From the NCBI GenBank assembly GCA_949128115.1, contig OX421967.1, positions 61,764,855-61,828,854 of the forward strand: a DNA stretch of 64,000 nucleotides, given 5' to 3'. This document shows, piece after piece, positions 19,934-32,000 of the stretch. The position numbers and the translations under genes were made by a program. The DNA is from Anaspis maculata (taxonomy: Eukaryota; Arthropoda; Insecta; Coleoptera; Scraptiidae). The notes under the pieces are model-generated. The model was not told where the DNA came from and did no database searches. It saw only the letters and a program-made list of their open reading frames with translations. Positions within the stretch are counted from its first letter, which is position 1; each line of letters opens with the position of its first letter.

Positions 19934-19999
19934 TGGACTGACTGATTTGAATGTGATATAAAGAGTTTATTTATACTCAGCACTTCAGTCTTGATCACG
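19934..19999. promoter_or_regulatory. Divergent promoter between PLA2-like and ATPase genes
   Basis: Within 66 bp two opposed core promoters overlap. Plus strand: TATAAAG at 19957-19963 and TCAGTC at 19985-19990 (A at 19987, 30 bp on), with the ATPase ATG at 20000. Minus strand: TATAAATAAA at 19975-19966 and two overlapping TCAGTC copies at 19945-19940 and 19941-19936, with the PLA2-like ATG at 19933. Predicted leaders are about 10-13 nt. Confidence 0.7.
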
Positions 20000-20686
20000 A
20001 TGCGATTCGAGAAGCACGATTTATCATTACCCGTTATAAATCATGATAATGCCGGATTCGTTAAGAATCGGCGACATGGAGAGCTATTTCCGAGCTCTAT
20101 TCGAGCGATTTTCTGCGGGCCGAGCCAGTGTGGGAAGACAAACGCTCTCTTGAGCTGCATCCTCGATTCGAACGGATTACGTTTTCAGAACGTGTATATT
20201 TTCTCAAAATCTCTTTTCCAGCCGAAATATATGATGCTGGGCAAAGTTTTGGAGGGGATCGAGGGATTGGGATATTTTCCGTGTAGTGATAATACGTCGA
20301 TAATCGATCCTTCTGAAGCTTTGGATAATTCTCTGATGATTTTCGACGACGTTGCCTGTGACAAGCAGGATAAAATCAGAGCATACTTTGCAATGGGCCG
20401 CCATAAGAATGTGGACTCCTTCTATCTATCCCAATCTTATGGGCGCATAGGAAAACATCTTGTACGTGATAATACAAACTTTCTCGTATTATTCAGACAG
20501 GATGAAATGAATCTTCGACATGTATATGATGATCATGTGAATTCTGACATGACATTTGTTAAGTTCAAGGATATGTGTAGGGAGTGTTGGCGAGGGAAGT
20601 TTGGATTCGTGGTGATTTCCAAAGACGATGAAATAGGTTCAGGACGCTACCGCTGCGGGTTCGATGTAAACATAATGCTGGATTAA
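20000..20686 (+). CDS. ATP: Genome-packaging ATPase (FtsK/HerA-like), 228 aa
   Basis: The first ATG is at 20000; the frame extends to a TTG at 19991, but the initiator at 19985-19990 and the ATG favour 20000. It is the only plus-strand gene of the element. Walker A is GPSQCGKT (residues 40-47) and Walker B is SLMIFDD (111-117); downstream DSFYLSQSYGRIGKHLVRDN fits the sensor/arginine region of the A32-like packaging ATPase family. The enzyme would drive DNA into preformed capsids. Length is normal for Polinton ATPases. Two AATAAA signals follow the stop (20696-20701 and 20706-20711). The gene is intact and begins opposite the PLA2-like gene in a divergent pair. Confidence 0.93.
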   Translation: MRFEKHDLSLPVINHDNAGFVKNRRHGELFPSSIRAIFCGPSQCGKTNALLSCILDSNGLRFQNVYIFSKSLFQPKYMMLGKVLEGIEGLGYFPCSDNTSIIDPSEALDNSLMIFDDVACDKQDKIRAYFAMGRHKNVDSFYLSQSYGRIGKHLVRDNTNFLVLFRQDEMNLRHVYDDHVNSDMTFVKFKDMCRECWRGKFGFVVISKDDEIGSGRYRCGFDVNIMLD

Positions 20687-20762
20687 TTTACGAAAAATAA
20701 AGCATAATAAATGAGAAAATTCTGATTTTTATTTAAAATTAACATACCAAAAATTTAATAGC
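20687..20762. terminator. ATPase 3' end with two polyadenylation signals
   Basis: AATAAA occurs at 20696-20701 and 20706-20711, 10-25 bp after the ATPase stop codon and before the right terminal repeat. Confidence 0.6.
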
Positions 20763-21033
20763 CTATCTAACACGGTTCTCTCTCAAACCTCTGCTTCCAT
20801 ATCTATTTCATATTCTCCCTCCTTGCTATGATTAAAACATTGCGACGTAGCGGTCATATAGAAAAATTAGGTACCTCATCTCAGAAAAATTAGGTACCTC
20901 ATCTAATTTTTTTAAAACGTTGTGCGCCTCTCTATAGGTAAGTAAGAGCACAGCACATGGTTCTCTCTCAAACCTCTGCGTTTGGCCGGGCCACCACTGC
21001 ATAGGATGATAGACAGAGATGTGGGAGCGAAAT

Positions 21034-21070
<37 letters not shown>

Positions 21071-21842
21071 ATGCAGCGCTCATGCCCCCCAATATGTGCA
21101 AGGACCTCCGACCATCAGGACCTTGCGAAGGACCTACCTTTGCGACTCCTTCGCATGTTCGATTGGAAGCAGCCATAAAACACGTTCCGGCGGTTTTGGG
21201 TCATGCAGAGCAGGTAGAACCGAGCGCGAGAGGAGAAGACCTACCGCTGTGCGCTTGGTCGAGCTGTGTTAAGAGGATGGCAGCGCTTCATCTCGCTCTT
21301 ACCAATATAGCGCAAACGGTGTCGGAGGAGGTTCGACTGAGAAGACACGATGGCACATGCACCTGCCATTGTCTCTAGAGGCTTGCATCGGTGGAGCTAT
21401 GTACACGAGGAGGGAACGCGACCCGTACGCTCCATCTCGCTCCTTCAACCGCAGAACAAATGGAAACGACGAAGGTTCGACTGAGAAAGCGTGTTGGCAC
21501 GCTCACCTACCACTGCCTCTGCTTGCACCTGCAGCGGTAGGCATGAAGAGGAGGAGGAGGAGGAAAGCGAGGGTCCAGGTAAACCGCGGGTTCAAGCTCG
21601 CAACGGTAAAACTGGTGTGCACATACTCTCAGGGTGTTATTACCTCTCTAGTAATTACCTCAATAATTAATGAGCTCGGTTTCAGGATCCTGACCCATAT
21701 CACGTCTCTATAGCACCCGGCGTCGTACCCTAAAGAGTGTACTGTAGAGCGGTAGGACCGGTCTAATTACCGACGTCGTAATTACCTCCTCTGTAATTAC
21801 AGGTAATGAGACTTGATTCAGTCGCCCTCTTCTCTCTCTACT
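20763..21842 (-). repeat. Polinton right terminal inverted repeat
   Basis: This is the inverted copy of the left terminus, with a longer (CT)n tract at about 21033-21068. The almost identical core is about 20978-21842; the inner part to 20763 is rearranged relative to the left. The phrase GGTTCTCTCTCAAACCTCTG occurs twice (about 20774 and 20959). Such terminal and subterminal repeats normally hold integrase and replication-initiation sites; no specific site could be assigned. Confidence 0.9.
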
Positions 21843-21848
21843 CTGCCG
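21843..21848 (+). repeat. Target site duplication, right copy (CTGCCG)
   Basis: This is identical to 9738-9743 and directly follows the right terminus. The next bases (CCCCAAACAAGCC) continue the satellite C monomer in phase. Confidence 0.95.
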
Positions 21849-24240
21849 CCCCCAAACAAGCCAGAAGCCTAATCAACAAGCCACAAGCACAGTTTTGTCG
21901 CCCTCCAGCGATGCTTCAATAACCTTGGGAGAATCAAGTCAGTTGATTATATTTGTCGGACTTGGCAATTGTTATTGTTCCGCAAAATACAAGGAGAGTA
22001 ATTTTTCTGTCGCCCCTAGACAAGCAAAAAGCTCAAGCAACAGGGCAAAAGCACAATTTGTCGCCCCCCGGCGATGGTTCAATAACTATGGAACAATCAA
22101 ATCATTTTATTTTTTGTTGCATTTGGCAATTGTAATTGTTACCCAAAATACAAGACTTTTGTCGTCCCCCGGCGATGATGGTCCAATAACCTTGGGCGAA
22201 TCAAGTCAGTTGATTATATTTGTCGGACTTGGCAATTGTTATTGTTCCCCAAAATACAAGGAGAGTAATTTATCTGTCGCCCCTAGACAAGCAAAAAGCT
22301 CAAGCAACAAGGCAAAAGCACAATCTGTCGCCCCCCGGCGATGGTTCAATAACTATGGAACAATCAAATCATTTTATTTTTTGTTGCATTTGGCAATTGT
22401 AATTGTTACCCAAAATACAAGACTTTTTTCGTCCCCCGGCGATGATGGTCCAATAACCTTGAGCGAATCAAGTCAGTTGATTATATTTGTCGGACTTGGC
22501 AATTGTTATTGTTTCCCAAAATACAAGAAGAGTAATATTTCTGTCGCCCCTAGACAAGCCAAAAGCTCAAACAACAAGGCAGAAGCACAATTTGTCGCCC
22601 TCCTGCGATGATTCAATAACTTAGAATGAATAAATTCATTTGATTTTTTCTCGCATTCGGCAATAATTGCTATTGTCTCCCAAAATACAAGAACAGTAGT
22701 TTTTCTGTCGCCCCCAAACAAGCCAAAAGCCTAAACAACAAGGCAAAAGCACAGTTTGTCGCCCCCTCGGCGATGGTTCAATAACCTTAGGACAATCAAG
22801 TCAGTTGATTTTTTGTCGGATTTGGCAATTGTTATTGTTTCCCAAAATACAAGAAAAGCTATTCTTCTGTCGCCCCTAGACAAGCCAAAAGCTCGAACAA
22901 AAAGGTAAAAGCACAATTTGTCGCCCCTCCGGCGATGCTTCGATAACTTAGAAAGAATCAAATCATTTGGTTTTTCGCGCATTTGGCAATAATTGCTATT
23001 GTCTCCCAAAATACAAGGGAAGTAGTCTTTCTGTCGCTCCTAAACAAGTCAAAAGCCTAAACAACACAGCGAAAGCACAGTTTGTCGCCCCCTGGCAATG
23101 GTTCGATAACCTTAGGAGAATCAAGTCAGCTGACTATTTGTCGGATTTTGCAATTGTTATTTTTCCCCAAAATATAAGGAGAGTTATTCTTTTGTCACCC
23201 CTAGACAAGCGAAAAGCTTAAGCAACAAGGCAAAAGCACAATTTGTCGCCCTCCGGCGATGGTTCAATAACTTAGAAAGAATCAAATCATCTGGTTTTTT
23301 TTCGCATTTGGCAAAAATTGCTATTGTCTCCCAAAATACAAGAATAGTAGCTTTTTTGTCGCCCCCAAACAAGCCAAAAGTCTAAACAACAAAGCAAGAG
23401 TACAGTTTGTCGCCCGCCGGCGATGGTTCAATAACCTTGGGAGAAATCAAGTCAGTTGATTATATTTGTCGGACTTGGCAATTGTAATTATTCCCCAAAA
23501 TACAAGAAGAGTAATTCTTCTGTCGCCCCTAGACAAGCCAAAAGCTCAAGCAACAAGGCAAAAGCACAATAACTTAAAAAGAATCAAATCATTTGATTTT
23601 TTCTCGCAATTGGCAATAATTGCTATTGTCTCCCAAAATACAAGAATAGTAGTTTTTCTGTCGCCCCCAAACAAGCCAAAAGACTGAGCAACAAGGCAAA
23701 AGCACAGTTTGTCGCCCCCCGGCGATGGTTCAATAACCTTGGGAGAATCAGTCAATTGATTTTTTCCGCATTTGGCAATTGTTATTGTTCCTCAAAATTA
23801 AAGAAGAGTATTCCTTCTGTCGCCCCTAGACAAGCCAAAAGCTTAAGCAACAAGGTAAAATCACATTTTGTCGCCTCCCGGCGATGGTTCAATAATTTAG
23901 AAAGAATCAAAACATTTGGTTTTTTTTCTTGCATTTGGCAATAATTGCTATTGTCTCCCAACATACAAGAATAGTAGTTTTTCTGTCGCCCCCAAACAAG
24001 CCAATAGACTAAACAACAAGGCAAAAGCACAGTTTGTCGCCCCCCGGCGATGGTTCAATAACCATGGGAGAATCAAGTCAGTTGATTTTTTGTCGGATTT
24101 GGCAATTGTTATCGTTCCCCAAAATACGAGAAGAGTAATTCTTCTGCCGCCCCTAGACAAGCCAAAACCTTAAACACAAGGCAAAGGCACAATTTGTCGC
24201 CCCCCGGAGATGGTTCAATAATTCTTATCTAATCAAATCT
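21843..24240 (+). repeat. Satellite C array, ~163-bp monomers in a ~326-bp dimer
   Basis: Two monomer types alternate: one with GTCGCCCCTAGACAAGC and one with GTCGCCCCCAAACAAGCC. Anchors of the first type lie at 22009, 22276, 22543, 22869, 23194, 23522, 23819 and 24146, giving spacings of 267, 267, 326, 325, 328, 297 and 327 bp. The dimer is therefore about 326 bp, with a locally amplified 267-bp shortened version near the Polinton. Long open frames here (for example 21895-22611) come from the repeat and are not genes. Confidence 0.93.
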
Positions 24241-26040
24241 AGAGAAATTGTAAAAGTGATTCGATAATTGGGCATTGTCCAAAGAAAGTGGTAAAAAAAT
24301 TCTGATTTGGAAGAACAACGGGAAATTGAAAGGAAGTCTGTGAAACGTGCGGAAATGGAAATGCATTCAGAGCCATCCTTGAAGGAGATTCGGGGAAAAT
24401 GCTACTTGAATCTAGAAAAATTTTGGGAGTGACATGTCTAATGTTTTATTGTTAAGGGAAGTTAAAGTCTACTACGAATTTCAATAAGCGACTGAGAAAA
24501 CTGAAAAAGAAAGTCTGTGGAGCCTGGGGAAATAGAAATGCATTTAGATTTGGAAAAACAACAGAAGAAATTGGAAAAAAGTCTGTGAAGTCTGGGTGAA
24601 TGATTTCAGATTTGATTAGGTTCAGCGGAAGCGTTAGGGAATCCAGAAAAACTGTAGAAGAAGCATTAATAATTCCAATATTTCAAACTGTGTAATTTAA
24701 CCTTCAGCTAAAAGTTATTCGTGCTAATAAACTGGTCACAGCTAGGCTCCTTGTTCACTTTCCAGAAGCGATTCCATCAGCGTACATTACCGACTCTACA
24801 TCAACAAAAAACGCAAAATTACGCCTTTCAAACGTGACTCACCCTGTACAAATCCCGCCGGCGATGCAAAAAATCAAATCTCACCGCGAATCAAACCAAC
24901 GGCATTCTCGAACAGAACTCCCGATGGCAACCTTTCACTGCAGCGTGCTATCACCTTGAATGGACGTATCTGTTTAATATAATAAATCACCAGCCATCAG
25001 CGTTTATAAAGTGACTGGGCAGGAAATAATTACTCAAGTCTTACGCGGAAAAAAAATGCCAAAGATAGCACTTTGTGTATAAATCGCAATTTCTTTTATA
25101 AACGATGGCGCGGTGCTTGTGGCGAAGCATATGAGGGATGAGGATACACTTCCGGCCAACATTATCTAGCGCCCATAATATAAAACGATAAGTACCTTCC
25201 AGTCATCTCGCTCTCGCTCCGCGGAAAAAAGGGATGGCTGAAAAATGACTCAATCAAGGAAGAAAGTGGGAAAGCTCTAAGGTTATCTTTGGAACATTTA
25301 TATGAGTACTATGTTTTTTTTTGTGTAGAGAAATGAGTACCAGCCGTAGACTTGAGTTGGAAAACAGTAGCTCAAGTGGCAGGAGGGTGTAAATTGACCG
25401 TGAAGTATGGATGATAAGCATGAAAATACGCGAGAGTATGGTCCACCCCCCTTTTACGCCACGTGCCACGTCACTTGCCCCATTACTCGGCATATAAATG
25501 CATGTTTGATTCGTCTCTTTTCGCTTTCCCTCTTCCCTTTTCCCTTCCTCTTTCAATTTTTTTTATCCATATGGAAATCTGTCTTTGTTTCGCTCAAGGC
25601 ACTGCCTATTCGCTCTGAGCCGGCCGCAAGGGGTGGTATGGAGTTTAGGGGCACACGCGTTATTGATCAGGGCCGGGAATAAGAGGGATTTCAGGCGGGA
25701 TTACGATAGTTTTCGGGCTGTATTACGGCGATAACACTAATGGTTATCCACTGGAATAAATTATTGTTTTTAATGTTGTCAAATGGAGGGGGGGTGGGTT
25801 GATGCGGGGGGATTTCTGCGGAGGCCGCCGTGGATTATTGCTCGGATTATTGTTGAATAACGTTATGAATGCCGAGGTGCGGTGTGAGAAGCGAATTTCT
25901 TGAATATTCTGGGATCCGACGTCGTTCCGACGTGTATTTTGCATGTTTATACGTTTAATAAGGCGCAGGGGGATGTAAGCTTGCTGTCGCAAAAAGAGAC
26001 AGAAATTAAATAACGGAAAAGAATCGGGAGACCAAAGGTG
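24240..26040. other. Mostly unique DNA, no recognisable gene
   Basis: From 24240 to about 24650, loosely repeated words (GGAAATTGAAAGGAAGTCTGTGA-like) are seen. From 24650 to 26040 the sequence is unique, with a pyrimidine-rich stretch near 25500-25560 and a G-run near 25788-25795. Short frames on both strands lack recognisable domains. The segment 25905-25995 resembles 33318-33400 on the far side of satellite D. Confidence 0.5.
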
Positions 26041-29000
26041 GCTTTGTGCTCGATTGATTTCCTTGCTGTTTCCTGTAGAATAAACTATGTTGGAGGCACT
26101 TCTGAAATGACGATAGAAATTACGATAGAAATTACGATAGAGTTACCAAATGTAACGACCAAAAATTGTAAAATCAGAAGTAACTTTATTATTGTTCAAA
26201 CGATTTCTTTACTGCTCCTTTCAGAATAAACCGTGTCGCATTCACTTGTGAAACAGCGACAGAAACTGATACCGAAAAACCAGTAGCAAAATTTTTTTTA
26301 CAAACGATTTCCTTACTGTTCTCTGTAGAATAAACCGTGTCGCATTAACGTGTGAAATAGCAACAGGAACTGATACCTGGACACAAGTAGCAAAATCTTG
26401 TTTAAACGATTTCCTTGCTGCTTACTTACCAATTAACCGTGTCACATTAACTTGTAAAATAACGACAAAAACTGCAATTCAGTCGACTTGAACTGCGCAA
26501 CTGATATAAAAAGTATTGAGTTGCCAAATGTAACGAAAAAAAATTGGGATGCCACCACAAATTCATTATTTCTCCAACAATTTCCTTACTGCTCCCTTTG
26601 GAAAAAACCGTGTCGCATTAACTTGTGGAATAACGACAGGAGCTGATACCTAGACACTAGTAACAATTTTTTTCCCAAACGATTCCCTTGCGGCACTCCT
26701 TTTGGATAAACTGTGTCGCATTAGCTTGTAAAATAACGACAAAAACTGCAATTCAGTCGACTTAAACTGCGCAACTGACATAAAAAGTATTCAGTTGCCA
26801 AATGTAACGACACAAAATTGGGGTGCCACCACAAATTCATTATTTCTCCAACAATTTCCCTACTGCTCCCTTTGGAAAAAACCGTGTCGCATTAACTTGT
26901 GGAATAACGACAGGAACTGATACCTAGACACTAGTAGCAATTTTTTTCCCAAACGATTCCCTTGCGGCTCCCCTTTTGGATAAACTGTGTCGCATTAGCT
27001 TGTAAAATAACGACAAAAACTGCAATTCAGTCGACTTAAACTGCGCAACTGACATAAAAAGTATTCAGTTGCCAAATGTAACGACACAAAATTGGGGTGC
27101 CACCACAAATTCATTATTTCTCCAACAATTTCCCTACTGCTCCCTTTGGAAAAAACCGTGTCGCATTAACTTGTGGAATAACGACAGGAACTGATACCTA
27201 GACACTAGTAACAATTTTTTTCCCAAACGATTCCCTTGCGGCACTCCTTTTGGATAAACTGTGTCGCATTAGCTTGTAAAATAACGACAAAAACTGCAAT
27301 TCAGTCGACTTAAACTGCGCAACTGACATAAAAAGTATTCAGTTGCCAAATGTAACGACACAAAATTGGGGTGCCACCACAAATTCATTATTTCTCCAAC
27401 AATTTCCCTACTGCTCCCTTTGGAAAAAACCGTGTCGCATTAACTTGTGGAATAACGACAGGAACTGATACCTAGACACTAGTAGCAATTTTTTTCCCAA
27501 ACGATTCCCTTGCGGCTCCCCTTTTGGATAAACTGTGTCGCATTAGCTTGTAAAATAACGACAAAAACTGCAATTCAGTCGACTTAAACTGCGCAACTGA
27601 CATAAAAAGTATTCAGTTGCCAAATGTAACGACACAAAATTGGGGTGCCACCACAAATTCATTATTTCTCCAACAATTTCCTTACTGCTCCCTTTGGAGA
27701 AAACCGTGTCGCATTAACTTGTGAAATAACGACAGGAACTGATACCTAGACACTAGTAGCAATTTTTTTCCCAAACGATTTCCTTGCGGCTCCCCTTTTG
27801 GATAAACTGTGTCGCATTAGCTTGTAAAATAACGACAAAAACTGCAATTCAGTCGACTTGAACTGCGCAACTGATATAGAAAGTATTGAGTTGCCAAATA
27901 TAACGACACAAAATTGGGGTGCCACCACAAATTCATTATTTCTCCAACAATTTCATTACTGCTCCCTTTGGAGAAAACTGTGTCGCATTAACTTGTGAAA
28001 TAACGACAGGAACTGATACCTAGACACTAGTAGCAATTTTTTTCCTAAACGATTCCCTTGCGGCTCCCCTTTTGGATAAATTGTGTCGCATTAGCTTGTA
28101 AAATAACGACAAAAACTGCAATTCAGTCGACTTGAACTGCGCAACTGATATGAAAAGTATTGATTTGCCAAATGTAACGACACAAAATTGGGGTGCCACC
28201 ACAAATTCATTATTTCTCCAACAATTTTCTTACTGCTCCCTTTGGAGAAAACCGTGTCGCATCAACTTGTGAAATAACGACAGGAACTGATACCTAGACA
28301 CTAGTAGCAATTTTTTTCCAAACGATTTCTTTGCGGCTCCCCTTTTGGATAAACTGTGTCGCATTAGCTTGTAAAATAACGACAAAAACTGCAATTCAGT
28401 CGACTTGAACTGCGCAACTGATATGAAAAGTATTGAGTTGCCAAATGTAACGACACAAAATTGGGGTGCCACCACAAATTCATTATTTTTCCAACAATTT
28501 TCTTACTGCTCCCTTTGGTGAAAACCGTGTCGCATTAACTTGTGGAATAACGACAGGAACTGATACCTAGACACTAGTAGCAATTTTTTTTCAAACGATT
28601 TCTTTGCGGCTCCCCTTTTGAATAAACTGTGTCGCATTAGCTTGTGAAATAACGACCAAAAACTGCAATTCAGTCGACTCAAACTGCGCAACTGACATAA
28701 AAAGTATTGAGTTGCCAAATGTAACGACCACAAATTGGGATGCCAGAAGCAAATCTATCATTTTTCAAACGATTCTCTTACTGCTCCCTTTAGAATAAAC
28801 CGTGTCGCATTAACTTGTGGAATAGCGACAGGAACTGATACCTAGACACCAGTAGCAATTTTTTTTTCCGAACGATTACCTTGCGCATCCCATTTGAATA
28901 AACTGTGTCGCATCAACTTGAGAAATAACGACAAAAACTGCAATTCAGTCGACTTGAACTACGCAACTGATGAGAAAAATATTAAGTTGTCAAATGTAAC

Positions 29001-32000
29001 GACAAAAAATTGGGATGCCAGAAGCAAATCCATTATTTTCCCAACGATTTCCTCACTGGTCCATTTAGAATAAACCTTGTCGCATTACCTTGTGAAATAA
29101 CGACAGGAACTGATACCTAGACACAGGTAGCAATTTTTTTTTTAAACAATTCCATTGTGGCTTCTTTCTGAATAAACTGTGTCGCATTAACTTGTGAATT
29201 AATGACCAAAACTGCAATTCAGTCGGCTTTAACTGCGCAACTGATATGAAAAGTGATGAGTTGCCAAATATAACGGAAAAAAATTGGGATGCCAGAAGCA
29301 AACTCACTAGTTTTCAAACGATTTCCCTACTGCTCCTTCCAGGATAAACTGTGTCGCATTAACTTGTGAAATAGCGACAGAAACTGATACCTAGACACCA
29401 GTAGCAATTTGCTTCTCAAACAATTTCCTTGCGGCTCCCATTTGAATAAACTGTGTCCCATTGACTTGTGAGATAACGACAAAAACTGCAATCCAGTCGA
29501 CTTGAACTGCGCAACTGATATAAGAAGTATTGAGTTGCCAAATGTAACGACAAAAAATTGAGATGCCAGGAGCAAATTTCTCATTTTTCAAACGATTTCC
29601 TTACTGTTTCCTTTGGAATGAACCGTGTCGCATTGACTTGTAAAATAGCGACAAAAAATGCAATTTAGTCGACTTGAACTGCGGAACTGATATAATAAGG
29701 ATTATGTTACAAAATGTGACAACGAAAAATTGGGATGCCAGAAGCAAATTCGTTATTTTTCAAACGATTTCTTTGGTGCTTCCTTCAGAATAAACCGTGT
29801 CGAATTAACTTGTGGAATAGCGACAAAAACTGCAATTTGGTCGACTTGAACTGCGCAACTGATATAATAAGGATTGAATTACCAAATGTACCACAAAAAA
29901 ATTCGGATGCCAGAAGCAAATCTATTATTCTTCAAACGATTTCCTTACTGCTTCCTTTAGAATAAACAGTGTCGCATTAACTTGTGAAATAGCGACAAAA
30001 ATTGCCATTTTGTCGACTTGAACTGCGCATTTGATAGAAAGGGATTGACTCACCAAATCTAGCGATAAAGAATTGGGACACCAGAAGCAGCTTTTATGAT
30101 TTTCCAAACGATTTCTTTGCTGCTCCCTTCAGAATAAACAGTGTCGCATCAACTTGTGAGGTAACGACAAAAACTGCAATTCAGTCGACTTGAACTGCGC
30201 AACTGATGAAAAAAGGATTGAGTTGTCAAATGACCCGACAAAAAACTGGGATGCCAGAAGCAAATCCATTATTCTTCAAACGATTTCCTTACTGCTTCCT
30301 TTAGAATAAACAGTGTCGCATTAACTTGTGAAATAACGACAAAAATTGACATTTTGTCGACTTGAACTGCGCATTTGATAGAAAGGGATTGACTTACCAA
30401 ATCTAACGATAAGGAATTGGGACACCAGAAGCAGCTTTCATGATTTTCCAAACGATTTCCTGGCTGCTTCCTTCAGAATAAACAGTGTCGCATCAGCTTG
30501 TGAGTTAACGACAAAAACTACAATTCAGTCGACTTAGACTGCGCAACTGATAAAAAAAGAATTGAGCTGCCAAATGTAACGACAAAAAACTGGGATGCCA
30601 GAAGCAAATCCATCATTCTTCAAACGATTTCCTCAATGCTTCTTTCAGAATAAACAGTGTCGCATCAACTTGTGAAATAGCGACACAAATTACCATTTTG
30701 TCGACTTGAACTGCGCATTTGATAGAAAGGGATTGAGTTACCAAATCTAGCGATAAAGAATTGGGACACCAGAAACAGCTTTTATAATTTTCCAAACGAT
30801 TTCCTTGCTGCTCCCTTCAAAATAAACAGTGTCGCATCAACTTGTGAGGTAACGACAAAAACTGCAATTGAGTCGACTTGAACTGCGCATTTGATAGAAA
30901 GGGATTGAGTTACCAAATCTAGCGATAAAGAATTTGGTCACCAGAAGCAGCTTTTATGATTTTCCAAACGATTTCCTTGCTGCTCCCTTCAGGATGAACA
31001 GTGTCGCATCAACTTGTGAAATAGCGACACAAATTGCCATTTTGTCGACTTGAACTGCGCAACTGATAAAAAAAAAATTGAGTTGCCAAATGTAACGATA
31101 AAAAACTGGGATGCCAGAAGGAAATCCATTATTTTCCAAACAATTCCCTCACTGCTTCTTTTACAATAAACAGTGTCGCAATAACTTGTGGAATAGCAAC
31201 AAAACCTGCCATTTTGTCGACTTGAACTGCGCAACTGATAAAAAAAAGATTGAGTGGCCAATTGTAACGACAAAAAACTGGGATGCCAGAATTAAATCCA
31301 TTATTTTCTAAACGATATCCTTACTGCTTCCTTTAGAATAAACAGTGTCGCATTAACTTGTGAAATAGCAACAAAAACTGCCATTTTGTCGACTTGAACT
31401 GCGCGACTGATGGAAAAAGAATTGAGTTGCCAAATGTAACGACAAAAAAACTGGGATGCCAGAAGGAATTCCATTATTTTTCAAACGATTCTTTTACTGC
31501 TTCCTTTAGAATAAACAGTGTCGCAATAACTTGTGAAATAGCAACAAAAACTGCCATTTTGTCGACTTGAACTGCGCTACTGATAAAAAAAGGATTGAGT
31601 GGCCAAATGTTACGACAAAAAACTGGGATGCCAGAAGGAAATCAATTATTTTTCAAACGATTCCCTTACTGCTTCCTTCAGGACAAACAGTGTCGCATTA
31701 ACTTGTGAAATAGCGACAAAAACTGCCATTTTGTCGACTTGAACTGCGCAACTGATAAAAAAAAAATTGAGTTGCCAAATGTAACGACAAAAAACTGGGA
31801 TGCCAGAAGAAAATCCATTATTTTTCAAACGATTCCCTTACTGCTTCCTTTAGAATAAACAGTGTCGCAATAACTTGTGGAATAGCAACAAAAACTGCCA
31901 TTTTGTCGACTTGAACTGCGCAACTGATATAAAAAGTATTGAGTTACAAAATGTAACGCAGAAAATTTGGATGCCAGAAGCAAATTTATTTTTTTTCAAA

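Larger units (their letters stand above)
9744..21842. mobile_element. Polinton/Maverick DNA transposon, 12.1 kb, lacking polB
   Basis: The element starts AGTAGAGAGAGAAGAGGG and ends with the exact reverse complement, as expected for Polintons (AG...CT ends). It is flanked by a 6-bp duplication CTGCCG (9738-9743 and 21843-21848), the length typical of this family. It encodes an integrase, packaging ATPase, adenain-like protease, candidate capsid proteins and several accessory proteins. One gene (ATPase) is on the plus strand; the rest are on the minus strand. Full-length Polintons are usually 15-20 kb and carry a protein-primed family B DNA polymerase of about 1000 or more residues. No such frame exists here. 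The recognised frames are intact and the terminal repeats nearly identical, so the insertion is probably recent. Whether it moves by borrowing a polymerase from a relative is inference. Confidence 0.95.

Noticed and set aside
12912..20686. Interpretation as a prophage or integrated bacterial virus because of capsid, protease and fibre-like motifs
   Set aside because: The 6-bp duplication, AG...CT terminal repeats, Polinton-type integrase and insect-style promoters identify a eukaryotic Polinton.
21895..22611. 238-codon open frame right of the Polinton
   Set aside because: It is three translated copies of the 267-bp satellite C unit, whose length is a multiple of three, so the frame stays open by chance.
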